Assembly: GCA_910585955.1 (NCBI GenBank)
Contig: CAJUGC010000010.1
Span: 1-64,000 of the forward strand
Direction of reading: 5' to 3'
From: an uncultured Christensenella sp.
Lineage (GTDB): Bacteria > Bacillota > Clostridia > Christensenellales > Pumilibacteraceae
DNA: 64,000 bases
Shown here: in pieces, positions 32,031 through 41,421 of the stretch
Numbering within the stretch: position 1 is the stretch's first letter
How the letters are laid out: each line of letters begins with the position of its first letter
The notes under the pieces: generated by a model
The model's database searches: none
What the model was told of the DNA's origin: nothing
Seen by the model: the letters and a program-made list of their open reading frames with translations, nothing else
Translations under genes and position numbers: made by a program

Positions 32031-34964
32031 TCATTGTTCCGATGATATTTCCGGCGAATCGTCGGCGGCACGGCTTTGCGCTATGCTCTTTTTACAGCGA
32101 AGTATGACGAATGTTCCCCAAACCGCAAGCCCCGCAAATATGACCGCCATTACTATTATCGTTATGTCCAGCCACAGCGGCGGAAGATAGCGTTCTATCT
32201 TCGCGTTCATCGAATTGCTGCCCGATACGGTGTAGAGAATATTCTTCGCCGCTTTACGGAGCGCCGTTACGTCCGACGCCGACGAAGAGTCGTAGTTCGT
32301 CCACATATTCTGTCTGAGAGTCGCAAGATTCAAGTCGCCGCCGCCGTAGACCATCTGTTTTGCGTTCATATAATAGTTCGTATTGAAATCGCTTATTACA
32401 GTGCCCCTAAAACCCCATTCGGTGCGCAAAACATCGTTCAGAAGCCGGTAATCGCCGCCCGTCCAAACCTTGCCGATGCGGTTGAACGAACTCATAACGC
32501 CCGTAGCCTTTCCCTCTTTCACGGCGATCTCAAACGGTTTCAAATACAGCTCGCGAAGCGACTGCTCGGTAAGATATGTGCACAGTCCCGTAAGCGAGCG
32601 GTGAGTTTCCTGCTCGTTGACGGCAAAGTGCTTCATGAAAGTGTAAACGCCCTTAGACGCGCATCCCTTTATTTCCGCCGCCGCAAGCTTTCCCGAAAGA
32701 AAACCGTCCTCGGAAAAGTATTCGAAGTTCCGGCCGCCGAACGGATTTCTATGCAGATTAAGTCCCGGGGCATACCATCCGCTGTAAGTCGTCTTATCTC
32801 CCGCTTCGTTGCCCCATAAGCCTTCTTCACCCACGCTTTTGCCCATTTCAAAGATAAGCTCGACGTTAAATGTGGAGGCCATTACGGTTTCACTCGCGTA
32901 AGAGCAAGTGCCGTAAACCGAGGGGTCGTTCAGAAACACAGTGAAACCCGACGGTCCGTCCGCGTCTATCGTAGCGCTCTTGCCTATTTTAATTATCGCT
33001 TGCGTTATGAACGCTCCGTTGTTGACAAGGTTCGCCATTTCGCTCACAGTAAGGCAGTCGAGTATATCGTCCCAACGCTCGTCGTCGTATCCCTTATAAT
33101 CTTCCGCCGTTATGAGATCGAACAGCGTCAATTTCACGGGTGCGCCGACTGTGGGCATTTCCGTATATTTTTCGGGATTGTTTGTCTCCGTGCTCTCTAT
33201 GGAGTCGATAAATTCCTGCGTTTTTATACGGGACTCATAAGTCGGTTTTACGGGGAACGTAGCGTTCCAATCGCTTCTCGACAACACGCCGTCCAACCCC
33301 TCCTCCGCGTCGGCGAAACGATTTACGACGGGATTTTCCGTAACTGGGTCTATATCGAATCCTATCTCCGAAGAAAGAGACATTACGAAATCATCGAACT
33401 TTTCGTGAGCATTTTTGCCGAGAGTGAACGTATATTCTCCCTGTTCGAGGATATAGCCCTTATTTCCCGAATGATCGTAAGATGCGAAATCATAAGGGGA
33501 TATTTCTATCTCGATCATGTCGCTCTCGCCCGCCGCTAACAATTTGGTCTTTGCGAATCCCACAAGAGTTTTGTGCGCCTTTTCCACTCCGCCGACCGTA
33601 TAAGGAGCGGTCGCATAGATCTGGACTGCATCTCTGCCCGAAACGCTTCCCGTATTCTTGACGGACACCTCGACGACAATCTTTTCGTTTTTTTCGATAC
33701 TCGTATTTAAAAGCGCCGTTTTATTCTCGATGCTCTGCGTAAAAGACGTATAACTCAAACCGTAGCCGAAAGGATAGACGACGTTTGCTTTATACCACTC
33801 TTCGCCGTTTTCATATGTCGGTTCGTTAAGCGCTTCGACCGCTCCGCCGTAAGAAGCCGCGCGCGTCTCGTAGTAGCGATAGCCTATGTATATACCCTCT
33901 TCGTATCCGACGAAGTAACCGCTTGCCACGGGATTGCCCGAAGAATCCGTAGGAATATCTCCTTTCGCGTCGGGAACGAGATAGGCGTCTCCCTCGAACT
34001 CGAAGTTCGATCCGAAATTCGCGATCGACGGCGCGGACAGCAGATCGGCCGCCCAGGTGTCTACCGTTCTGCCCGACGGACTGACTTCGCCTTTTAAGAT
34101 CCCGCCTATAGCGCCGATGCCGCCGTTTCCGGGCGCGCCTATCCACAAACACGCGTCTATACGACCGTATTCTCCGCTTTTTGCAAAGCCGAGTTCCATT
34201 ACCGCCGCGGAATTTATGAGGAGCACGACCTTTTTGAAACCAGCATTCGTCACGTTCCTTATAAGTTCATTTTCGGTCGGAGTAAGCTCCAAATAATGGC
34301 GCGACTTATCGTCCGTAGATTCGCGCGGCAGATCGAAGCCCTCGCCGCCGATACGCGACAACACTATCAAAGCCGCGTCGCTATAATCCGCATAGCTCCT
34401 TTTTAGCGCGTCATCGTAGAGAGTGTAAGCGGTCTCGCCGACTTCAAGCGACACATCTGCGCCGCTGTCAAGATCCGACGGGTTGTCCGACCTGCCTGCG
34501 CCGCTTCGCCTGTTGTTTCCGTAAAAAGTTTCGAGTTCGGGATTTACTTCAAAGTCCGCCGCTCGCAGAGCGTCGTGCAATTTCACTATGCCGTTTCTGT
34601 TGCCGCCGCTACTGCCCGAGCCGCCGTAAACGAGCCGCACCGAGTTTTTTCCGAATACGCTCACTCTCGCTCCCTCCGCAAGCGGAAGCGCTCCGTCGTT
34701 TTTCAGAAGCACGAAACCTTCCTCGCATATCCTTTCGTTTACTTTGGTCGCGCGTTCGAACGCGTCCGCTTTGCTCTCGGTTTCCGCAACAAATCTCGGC
34801 TCCATTCCCTTTTCGTATATCGCGATTTCTCTTCCGAGCGACTTCGTAAGGAAAGCGTAAAATGCGGTGCACACAAGAATAAGTACGGTTATCATTATGG
34901 GAATAAGAATCGCGGTGGTAAAAAACCACGCCTTGAACCGCCTCTGTTTAAAATAATTTTTCAT
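32031..34964 (-). CDS. module 2 second GH3-family protein, permuted, membrane-tethered at both ends
   Basis: A 977-residue protein of the same layout as the other GH3 paralogs. TM1 at about 13-37; alpha/beta sandwich from about 70 (EEGFVLLKNDGALPL, LWIGAPGNGG, SPSGRTVDTW, PFGYGLSYT); FnIII-like near 450-560 (RDAVQIYATAPYT); TIM barrel from about 650 with ADGPSGFT, HRNPFGGRNFEYFSEDG, MKHFAVNE and nucleophile D859 in VISDFN; TM2 at about 930-952, then a Ser/Glu-rich cytoplasmic tail. Active-site residues appear complete. It follows the Cys/His-rich lipoprotein gene by 24 bp, with GGGAG 10 nt before the ATG. Confidence 0.85.
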   Translation of the reverse strand: MKNYFKQRRFKAWFFTTAILIPIMITVLILVCTAFYAFLTKSLGREIAIYEKGMEPRFVAETESKADAFERATKVNERICEEGFVLLKNDGALPLAEGARVSVFGKNSVRLVYGGSGSSGGNRNGIVKLHDALRAADFEVNPELETFYGNNRRSGAGRSDNPSDLDSGADVSLEVGETAYTLYDDALKRSYADYSDAALIVLSRIGGEGFDLPRESTDDKSRHYLELTPTENELIRNVTNAGFKKVVLLINSAAVMELGFAKSGEYGRIDACLWIGAPGNGGIGAIGGILKGEVSPSGRTVDTWAADLLSAPSIANFGSNFEFEGDAYLVPDAKGDIPTDSSGNPVASGYFVGYEEGIYIGYRYYETRAASYGGAVEALNEPTYENGEEWYKANVVYPFGYGLSYTSFTQSIENKTALLNTSIEKNEKIVVEVSVKNTGSVSGRDAVQIYATAPYTVGGVEKAHKTLVGFAKTKLLAAGESDMIEIEISPYDFASYDHSGNKGYILEQGEYTFTLGKNAHEKFDDFVMSLSSEIGFDIDPVTENPVVNRFADAEEGLDGVLSRSDWNATFPVKPTYESRIKTQEFIDSIESTETNNPEKYTEMPTVGAPVKLTLFDLITAEDYKGYDDERWDDILDCLTVSEMANLVNNGAFITQAIIKIGKSATIDADGPSGFTVFLNDPSVYGTCSYASETVMASTFNVELIFEMGKSVGEEGLWGNEAGDKTTYSGWYAPGLNLHRNPFGGRNFEYFSEDGFLSGKLAAAEIKGCASKGVYTFMKHFAVNEQETHRSLTGLCTYLTEQSLRELYLKPFEIAVKEGKATGVMSSFNRIGKVWTGGDYRLLNDVLRTEWGFRGTVISDFNTNYYMNAKQMVYGGGDLNLATLRQNMWTNYDSSSASDVTALRKAAKNILYTVSGSNSMNAKIERYLPPLWLDITIIVMAVIFAGLAVWGTFVILRCKKSIAQSRAADDSPEISSEQ

Positions 34965-34988
34965 AGTCGATTGTCTCCCGTGTTCGCT

Positions 34989-36812
34989 CTATTTGTCGAA
35001 CCTATCGAGGTTGCTCGTTTTGGGCGTATACGAAATAGCCGTGTCGGAGTAAATCTTCATGCAATCGACAAGCGGAGCGGTCGCCTGCATTGCGGCTTCC
35101 ATAGGTCTGGTATTATTAACTCTCAACGTAATGATGTTTTCGCCCTTTTTGAGATTAACGCCCACGCCTACGGTAAAATCGTTGAACTCGCTCGGATAGC
35201 CCGCGCCTTTGTTGCCTTTTATCGTCATGGTATCGAACGTCATTTGTTCGTCGTTCACTTTGACAACGAAATCGTCGCAGGAGAGAGTTATGGTATCCCA
35301 ATATTCCGCGCCCAAAGAGAGCCTTACGGTGGCGTTCTCGGTCGCCTCGGCGGAATTTATCTTGAAAGTCAAAGTAATTCCGCGCTTATACAAATAGCCG
35401 AGATAGTAGCCGTTGCTCGCTCCCGCCTTCTGTTGCGTGATACTTCCGTCCGAAGAGGTCGCGTCCTCGTCCTTTTGTATAAGTCCCGTTCCCTGAGTTT
35501 GGTTGGAATATCCCACGCCCTTTATTCCCGTGAGATCGATGTACTCGGCTTCTATGACATATTCGTCGGTGAGCTTTTCCCACTTCGGATACAGATGTAA
35601 AGCGGACGTCACCGGAGCGGAAGCGTCGTATGCGTTTGCACAAGCCGCGTCAGTATACCAGCCGCTTACCGCATACATTTCTCTGCCGAAGCCGCTCGGA
35701 GTACATAGCTTTTCGCCCTCATCTATATACGTCGTGATCGCCTCGGGCGCGCCGTCGTAATTGTATTCGAGCGTTACCGCGTGCGTATTCACCGTCTTTG
35801 TTTTGCGGCAGACCGTGCAAGTATAAATCTTTTTGCCGCCGTCCGTTACGCCGCTGTCGAAAGTATGTTCCTCATAGCCCTCTTTCTCGGCAGTATGCGC
35901 GCAGACAGCCGCGTGCCAATGATGCGTGTCGTCGCTCGAAAAATCCTTTGCAAATGCGTGACCCGTCGCTTTCACGACCGTATCTCGCTGATCGTCTATA
36001 AGCGTTTGAGCCTTGTCGTCCGCATATCGATTTCCGCACGAACACGAGTAATACTCTATGTTGCCGTCCTCGGTGCAAGTAGGCGTTTTCGCCGGCACTT
36101 TCGTAAGGTTTTCGGCATGAACGTGACCTACGGGCGGAGCAATCACATAATCGCAGACCGTGCAGACTTGCGAGGTCGTAGCCGTTGCGGGCGCGCCTGC
36201 CGTGTGCTCTTCAAAGTTATTTTTTTCGGAGCAGCCGGCGTTTTTGCACGGACGCCAATGTCCCGTCTTGTCCTTTGCATAAATCTCCGTATCGAAGTCG
36301 TGAGGTTTCTTTTCCGTCTCGTGACGAGTTCGGGAAAGCTCCTTTTCGCACCCTTTGCAATATACGACGACGTCGTATCCTCCGTTTGCGAAACAGCTCG
36401 ACTGAATTTCGTTTTCCCTTACTTCTTCCCCCGGAGTATGCTCGTCGCCGTCTACGCTCTTTCGCACGCGGCTTATTTCGTCGTCGCAGTCGTCGCAATA
36501 GATTACCTCGTCGTAAGCGTACTTCCCGTCTACGCAGGGATAGCCCTCGATGTTCTCTTTGACTGGCGATGTCGGCATATGCCCGAGAGCAGGCTCTGTT
36601 TTCCGCGTACTCGACATAACCTGCCCGCAGTCCTTGCAACGCACTACTTCGGTATAGCTGCCGTCTTCTGTGCAGGTGGCAGGCTCGGCGTTTTCTCTGA
36701 TTGCCTCGCCTTCGACGTGCGTATGTCCGCAAGCCGCCGTAAATGCCGCTGTGCTCAGGCAAAGAGCGAAGCATAATATTACGCTTATAATTTTCTTTGT
36801 AAGTTTTTTCAT
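34989..36812 (-). CDS. module 2 lipoprotein: Cys-pair repeats, InlB-type repeat and CBM-like domain
   Basis: A 607-residue lipoprotein with lipobox FTAAC (Cys28). Residues 30-340 hold about six modules of 45-60 residues with paired CxxC and spaced His (for example VRCKDCGQVM, IYCDDCDDEI, VYCKGCEKEL, HHWHAAVCAHT, YTCTVCRKTK), related in style to the module 1 lipoprotein. Residues 345-415 resemble an InlB B-type repeat (SGWYTDAACANAYD, LYPKWEK). The last 190 residues look like a CBM6/35-type beta-sandwich (YVIEAEYIDL at its start, then GENIITLRVNNTRP). AGGAG lies 11 nt before the ATG. It lies between two GH3 genes in the same operon, suggesting a surface glycan-binding partner. Confidence 0.78.
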   Translation of the reverse strand: MKKLTKKIISVILCFALCLSTAAFTAACGHTHVEGEAIRENAEPATCTEDGSYTEVVRCKDCGQVMSSTRKTEPALGHMPTSPVKENIEGYPCVDGKYAYDEVIYCDDCDDEISRVRKSVDGDEHTPGEEVRENEIQSSCFANGGYDVVVYCKGCEKELSRTRHETEKKPHDFDTEIYAKDKTGHWRPCKNAGCSEKNNFEEHTAGAPATATTSQVCTVCDYVIAPPVGHVHAENLTKVPAKTPTCTEDGNIEYYSCSCGNRYADDKAQTLIDDQRDTVVKATGHAFAKDFSSDDTHHWHAAVCAHTAEKEGYEEHTFDSGVTDGGKKIYTCTVCRKTKTVNTHAVTLEYNYDGAPEAITTYIDEGEKLCTPSGFGREMYAVSGWYTDAACANAYDASAPVTSALHLYPKWEKLTDEYVIEAEYIDLTGIKGVGYSNQTQGTGLIQKDEDATSSDGSITQQKAGASNGYYLGYLYKRGITLTFKINSAEATENATVRLSLGAEYWDTITLSCDDFVVKVNDEQMTFDTMTIKGNKGAGYPSEFNDFTVGVGVNLKKGENIITLRVNNTRPMEAAMQATAPLVDCMKIYSDTAISYTPKTSNLDRFDK

Positions 36813-36856
36813 GATCGCAAGAACTCCTTTTTTAACGAGTTTTATCCGAATATAAA

Positions 36857-36900
36857 TCCGTCTCCGACTTCAAGATAAACTCGCTTGAAGCCGGAGCGGA
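36857..36900 (-). terminator. hairpin after the collagen-tailed GH3 gene
   Basis: An imperfect 17-18-bp stem (36857-36874 with 36884-36900) lies 39 bp beyond the GH3 stop codon. It is followed by ATTTATATTC, not a clean T-run, so it may attenuate, not stop, transcription into the lipoprotein and second GH3 genes. No clear separate promoter was found for those genes. Confidence 0.5.
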
Positions 36901-36938
36901 AATATAAAGAGAAGAAACTGACCTGTAATTATTTTCGG

Positions 36939-39900
36939 CTAATTCGCCTTGCGCTTTTTGCGTATGAGCAACATTGCGCCGAACGCGCCGAGTACTGCGA
37001 CAGCCGCCGCGATGCCTCCGACCGAGCCGACCGAACCGCCGCATCCGCCGCTCGCGCCGTTTTCGCCGTCCGCGCCCGAATCGCCCTTGTCGCCTTTGTC
37101 GCCCTTATCGCCTTTCGCGCCGTCCGTGCCTATAGCTTTGGTTTCGGTCTTAACTCCGTTGATCACCCAATATCCGTCTTCGCTGATGGATATCGTCGGA
37201 GTCGTACCGTCCGCGCCGTTCGTGCCGTCGCTGCCGTTCGTCCCGGGCTCGCCTTGCTCGCCCTTGTCGCCTTTATCGCCTTGCTCGCCCTGATCTCCCT
37301 TCAATCCGGGAATGCCGGGCAATCCTTGTTCTCCCTTATCTCCTTTGAAGTCCTCGAGAGAAATAAGATTGTACCACTTATCGCCGCTCTTGCCCTGAAT
37401 GTAGCCGTCAACTATTCTTATCTCGGACACCGAATCTATGACCACAAGCTCGAAGTCGTACTCGTAAGCGCCGTCTAAAAGCATGGTGCAAGGATAAGTG
37501 CCCACAGCCGTCGTATTGCCGTATATACGACCGCTGCTCGAGTCCAATTTCAAGCCTGCGGGAAGCATTGCGGATCCGTCCATATTAAGATCCGGATACC
37601 AGCCCCAGAAGAAGTTGAATTTATCGGTAAACGAATACTCGGAAGGAACTATCCAAGCTTCGTAATCGACGCCCGCATACACAATGAAGCTGCCTTCGAG
37701 TTTTGCCACGTTATTGCCTATGCGGATCGTACGCTTCGCTCTGCCCACCTCGGTCTTTTCAGAGCCGCTTCCTTTATATCCCACGAGAGTGAACTCGTAA
37801 GTGCCGTCGTCCATGACTCCGCTGTTCGTTGTTATACAGCCCTTGATATTGTTTTGACTGCCGCAATAAAGTCTGATATCGTCTCGGCAGACATCATAGA
37901 AGCCCTGCTCGTCATACACCACTTTGCCGTCTATCTCGATCTCGTAGTAATCCACATAAGAGTACATTTCGCCTCGGTCGCCGAAACCTATGTAAAGCCA
38001 ACCGTCGTCGCCCGTGTTGCCCTGTCCGACTTTGCCGCCGTGAGCGAACGTATATTCTCTGTCTTCAAACGGATCTTTATCGTAATCGATATAAGCAGTG
38101 GAAGAGTTCGCGTAAGCGTAAAGCATATGCATTGCCGTCGTTCTCACGGCGTACCACGTTGCGTCGCTTCTCTTGGATTCGACTTCCCCGGCGGAGTTTT
38201 CGGTTTCCAGCTTGACGCAGTTTTCCTCCTCGTCAAAGCTTCCGTGCACTTCGGCTTTATAGTCGTTCAAAGGATATTGGTGGCAGCGAGCAAGCATTTC
38301 GCCCGGCCAAGTATTTGCATAGTAGTCGGTTATGTTCGAACCCTTAAAGCCCCATTCTCCTTCGAGAACTTCGACTTGAAGAGCATAGCTAGTAGCCGCA
38401 AACACACCTCCCACGCGGTTGAAGGAACTCATTATACCCGTTGCGCCCGCCTTTACGGCTATCTCGAAAGGCTTTAAGTATATTTCGCGCATGACCTGTT
38501 CGTTCATGAATTCGCAGACGTTGCTGCGCTCCGACTCCTGCGAGTTAAGAGCAAAGTGTTTCATGTAAGTGACCATGCCCTTGCTTGCCGCGCCCGTGAC
38601 CATGCCTGCCGCGATACCGCCCGCAAGCACTCCGTCCTCAGAGAGGTATTCGAAATTTCTGCCGCCGAGCGGAGAACGGTGGATGTTGACGCTCGGTCCG
38701 TACCAGCCGTTAACGTCCGAAACAAGACCCCATTCGCCGATTGCTTTACCGTATTCGTAAGCAAGATCCTTATTCCATGAGGAAGCAAGCACCACGCCTA
38801 CCGCAAAACCGAAACCGTATCTGCCCTCTTTGGAATAGCCTTTGAGCTGTGCGGGACCGTCCCTCGAAATATCCTTTTTCTTTGCCACGCCGTTTATGCT
38901 CTTCATACCGAAGCGACCGCTCGAAATGAATGCCGTCATCTCATCGTAAGAAAGCTGATTCATGAAAGCAGTCCAGGCTTGCTTGCCGGTCTTTCCGTCA
39001 AACTTGCCGCCCTCTATTACTTCGTCGCTCGTATAATCTATACCCGTCATGTCCGTGATAAGATAATCTGCGGTAGCGTGTATCCAACCTTTTTTTACTG
39101 TGCGAGCGGCGATTTGCTCCGCCGTGGCTTGAGTCCAATCCTCTGGGATAGTAACCTGCGTCCAAGGATTATCCGACGCGTCGTCCAAATCGAGATCGAA
39201 CTCCACCTGACGTTGGATATAAGCGATCGCTTCGTCCGTAAAAGTGAGATCTTCCGCCGTGGGAGTAGTCGGGAAAGTTGCCACAAACGGATTCGCTCCT
39301 CCCGTAACGCTCTTTCTGCTGAGGAAAGTAACCGCCTCGCCGTTTAAAGCGTAATTGGATTTATCCACGTTATTCCACCCGTTTTCGGCGGAGAATCTGT
39401 TTTTGATCTCGTTGCCCGTCGCGCTGTCGGCATCGAAGTAAGTCGTCGCCGAATGTTTGTATACTATCTTATCTATCGCATTGTGGGAGTCGGAATTTAT
39501 CGATATCTCGTAGTCTCCCGCCTCGAGTTCATAGCCCTTATGGTTATTTTTGTTCGCGTCGTTATAGTCGTAGGAAGCCATGTCGCGCTTGGCAAACGTG
39601 ATAGTAAGCGTCTGGCTCTGTCCCGGAACAAGCTCCTTCGTCTTGGCAAAAGCCGCGAGATTAGCCGTCGCTTTCTCTATTCCTCCGTTGGTATAAGGCG
39701 GATTATAGTATACCTGCACCACCTCTTTTGCCGCCGCGCTTCCCGTGTTCGTCACCTTGACTTTAAGCGTGATATTGTCGCCGCTCGTATCGTACGATCT
39801 TATCTTCTGCTCGAAAGTCGTGTAAGTAAGTCCATATCCCAAAGGATAGGTCACGCCGTTCGTGCGGTTGTAATATCTGTCCTCTACGCCTTCGGGCATA

Positions 39901-41129
39901 TCGTTTGCGTTTTCGGGTTTCGTTGCGTCGAAGTAACCGATGTCCGCCGCCGTTTCGTAGAATTTATAGCCGAGATAGATTCCTTCCTCATACTCAATTG
40001 CGGAGTTTTCTCTTTCTCCGTTCTCGACATGCGAAATGCTCCTGTTCCCGTCTTTGTCCAAGATCCATATGTTTGATTTCACCCAATCGGTGTTCTGCAC
40101 GTTGTATCCGAAGTTCTGCCAAGTGGGGTCTGCGGAAAGATTCGACGCCCATATATCCGCCGTTCTACCGGTGGGAGCGCTCTTGCCGCTTAAGACGTCG
40201 CCTATTGCCGCAAGACCGTTGAAGCCAGGTATTCCCACCCAAAGCACGGCGTCTATCGCGTCGTCGTCTTCAAGCGAAGAAATTTCCATGGAGAACGGCA
40301 CATTGAGCACGACTACTACTTTTTCGAAATTTTCCTTCGCATAGGCGAGAAGTTCTTTTTCTCCTTTGTTCAGTTGGAGATAGTGGTTTACTCCCTCCTG
40401 TCCGAAATCGAACCAGCCGTTTCCCTTCTCCTCCTCGTCGTCTACGTCGGTCATGTAAGTCGTGACGTCGGCGTTTTCCGACTCGTTGCGGCTTATGGTG
40501 ACGACAGCCGCGTCGGAGTATGCGACTATGCTCGAATCGTGCGCCTTGATAAAGTCTACCTGCGGACCGTTCTTTTTATTTATCGCGCTTGTGTTTTGAG
40601 CCAGCCCGTTCATATTGACGTCGTAAAGACTTTTCATGTCGGGGTTGTAATTTATGCCGTTTTCCTTAAAACCCTCATAAAGCCCCTTAATATCGGTCTT
40701 GACGATATCGCCGTAACCTTCTTTTAAGATACGGCCGCTACCCTCGCCCGATATAAACATATAATCTTCACTGTATTCGCCGTGCGCGCCGTTACCGTCG
40801 TGCGTACTGAAAAAAGAATGAAATACGGTCACGTTTCTTTCATAACTTCTTAAGGGCAGCGCACCGTTTTTGTTTTTCAAAAGCACGCTTCCTTCCGTAG
40901 CCATCCGAATATTCAGTTCGCGCGTAGCTTCTACAAGCGCTTCTTCCGACTCGTAGTCCGATTCGTATTTTACTGCGGCGGTCGAGCTTACCGCTTCCTC
41001 CGCCTTCGCGTTCATTCTCTCCGCCCCGTATCCTACGCCGTTTACGGCAACCGGAGCGACAAGCGCGCACGCAAGCACTAACGGCATTGCCAGTTTCATT
41101 GCGCCTTTGGTTTTGTTTTTTGTCTTCAT
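36939..41129 (-). CDS. module 2 GH3-family protein with Ig-like, collagen-like and Cys-Gly surface-anchor regions
   Basis: A 1396-residue secreted protein. An N-terminal signal peptide (about 1-34) replaces the TM1 of its paralogs. The alpha/beta sandwich (about 65-480), FnIII-like (490-600) and TIM barrel (700-1030) carry EGSVLLKNKNGALPL, RDGPAQLK, HRSPLGGRNFEYLSEDG, MKHFALNS and the nucleophile context NITDYY. A strand-rich insert and an Ig-like (He_PIG) domain end near 1245. Residues 1262-1308 and 1334-1361 are collagen-like Gly-x-y repeats, separated by a strand pair ending WVINGVKTE. The C-terminus is GGCGG, a 20-residue TM helix and RKKRK, a three-part sorting signal. Only member with this tail. 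AAGGAG lies 5 nt before the ATG. Confidence 0.85.
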   Translation of the reverse strand: MKTKNKTKGAMKLAMPLVLACALVAPVAVNGVGYGAERMNAKAEEAVSSTAAVKYESDYESEEALVEATRELNIRMATEGSVLLKNKNGALPLRSYERNVTVFHSFFSTHDGNGAHGEYSEDYMFISGEGSGRILKEGYGDIVKTDIKGLYEGFKENGINYNPDMKSLYDVNMNGLAQNTSAINKKNGPQVDFIKAHDSSIVAYSDAAVVTISRNESENADVTTYMTDVDDEEEKGNGWFDFGQEGVNHYLQLNKGEKELLAYAKENFEKVVVVLNVPFSMEISSLEDDDAIDAVLWVGIPGFNGLAAIGDVLSGKSAPTGRTADIWASNLSADPTWQNFGYNVQNTDWVKSNIWILDKDGNRSISHVENGERENSAIEYEEGIYLGYKFYETAADIGYFDATKPENANDMPEGVEDRYYNRTNGVTYPLGYGLTYTTFEQKIRSYDTSGDNITLKVKVTNTGSAAAKEVVQVYYNPPYTNGGIEKATANLAAFAKTKELVPGQSQTLTITFAKRDMASYDYNDANKNNHKGYELEAGDYEISINSDSHNAIDKIVYKHSATTYFDADSATGNEIKNRFSAENGWNNVDKSNYALNGEAVTFLSRKSVTGGANPFVATFPTTPTAEDLTFTDEAIAYIQRQVEFDLDLDDASDNPWTQVTIPEDWTQATAEQIAARTVKKGWIHATADYLITDMTGIDYTSDEVIEGGKFDGKTGKQAWTAFMNQLSYDEMTAFISSGRFGMKSINGVAKKKDISRDGPAQLKGYSKEGRYGFGFAVGVVLASSWNKDLAYEYGKAIGEWGLVSDVNGWYGPSVNIHRSPLGGRNFEYLSEDGVLAGGIAAGMVTGAASKGMVTYMKHFALNSQESERSNVCEFMNEQVMREIYLKPFEIAVKAGATGIMSSFNRVGGVFAATSYALQVEVLEGEWGFKGSNITDYYANTWPGEMLARCHQYPLNDYKAEVHGSFDEEENCVKLETENSAGEVESKRSDATWYAVRTTAMHMLYAYANSSTAYIDYDKDPFEDREYTFAHGGKVGQGNTGDDGWLYIGFGDRGEMYSYVDYYEIEIDGKVVYDEQGFYDVCRDDIRLYCGSQNNIKGCITTNSGVMDDGTYEFTLVGYKGSGSEKTEVGRAKRTIRIGNNVAKLEGSFIVYAGVDYEAWIVPSEYSFTDKFNFFWGWYPDLNMDGSAMLPAGLKLDSSSGRIYGNTTAVGTYPCTMLLDGAYEYDFELVVIDSVSEIRIVDGYIQGKSGDKWYNLISLEDFKGDKGEQGLPGIPGLKGDQGEQGDKGDKGEQGEPGTNGSDGTNGADGTTPTISISEDGYWVINGVKTETKAIGTDGAKGDKGDKGDKGDSGADGENGASGGCGGSVGSVGGIAAAVAVLGAFGAMLLIRKKRKAN
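37047..37130 (-). repeat. collagen-like coding repeat, second block
   Basis: In-frame 9-bp repeats encoding Gly-Asp-Lys/Gly-Ala triplets within the GH3 gene (residues about 1334-1361). Such tracts change length easily by recombination and are prone to assembly error. Confidence 0.85.
37206..37349 (-). repeat. collagen-like coding repeat, first block
   Basis: Gly-x-y codon repeats (residues about 1261-1308), dominated by GDKGEQG-type units, closely similar at DNA level to the block at 37047-37130. Confidence 0.85.
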
Positions 41130-41193
41130 ACTTACTCCTTATTATAGAATAATCGTTTTGCCGCATATCTTCGGCGTTTGTCATTGCTTCGGT

Positions 41194-41256
41194 TTAAGCC
41201 GAGCGTCCCGAAAAGAAGCAAAGTTTTCTTAAAGTTCGCTTCCTTAAAGCCAACAA
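41194..41256 (-). CDS. possible 20-residue leader peptide
   Basis: A very strong AGGAGGAG (41262-41269) stands 7 nt before a TTG codon opening a 20-codon frame, read as MLALRKRTLRKLCFFSGRSA, ending in TAA at 41194. The peptide is basic and hydrophobic. It lies in the leader of the GH3 gene. A full-strength ribosome binding site with no other start nearby is the main evidence; it could instead be a relic. Confidence 0.4.
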   Translation of the reverse strand: MLALRKRTLRKLCFFSGRSA

Positions 41257-41296
41257 TTACACTCCTCCTTTACCTTTATTCAAGACACGGCTATGG

Positions 41297-41338
41297 CGAA
41301 AAAGTCTTATCTCGGGACAAATAGCACAGACTTTTTCG
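41297..41338 (-). promoter_or_regulatory. perfect 11-bp hairpin in the GH3 leader
   Basis: Arms CGAAAAAGTCT (41297-41307) and AGACTTTTTCG (41328-41338) enclose a 20-nt loop. It lies about 50 nt after the predicted transcription start and before the leader peptide. It has no following T-run, so it is a folding element, not a terminator. Confidence 0.55.
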
Positions 41339-41392
41339 ACTCGTTTAAAGCAAATCCTTGTCGTCTTATCCGCCTTATGTCGTTGTACCGAG

Positions 41393-41421
41393 AGTATAAC
41401 ACCACAAAGAAAAAAACGGTT
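41393..41421 (-). promoter_or_regulatory. promoter of module 2 GH3 operon, weak -35
   Basis: A good -10 (TATACT, minus strand, 41393-41398) but the position 17 bp upstream reads AACCGT, not a -35 box. Upstream is an AT-rich stretch with repeated TTAA at about 10-bp steps (41416-41445). This fits an activator-dependent promoter. Confidence 0.45.

Noticed and set aside
37047..37349. CRISPR-like short repeats
   Set aside because: The repeats are in-frame 9-bp Gly-x-y codon units of a collagen-like protein segment with no unique spacers.
41140..41160. TATAAT just upstream of the module 2 GH3 start
   Set aside because: No -35 box at 16-18 bp, and it abuts the ribosome binding site; the TATACT at 41393-41398 is a better -10.
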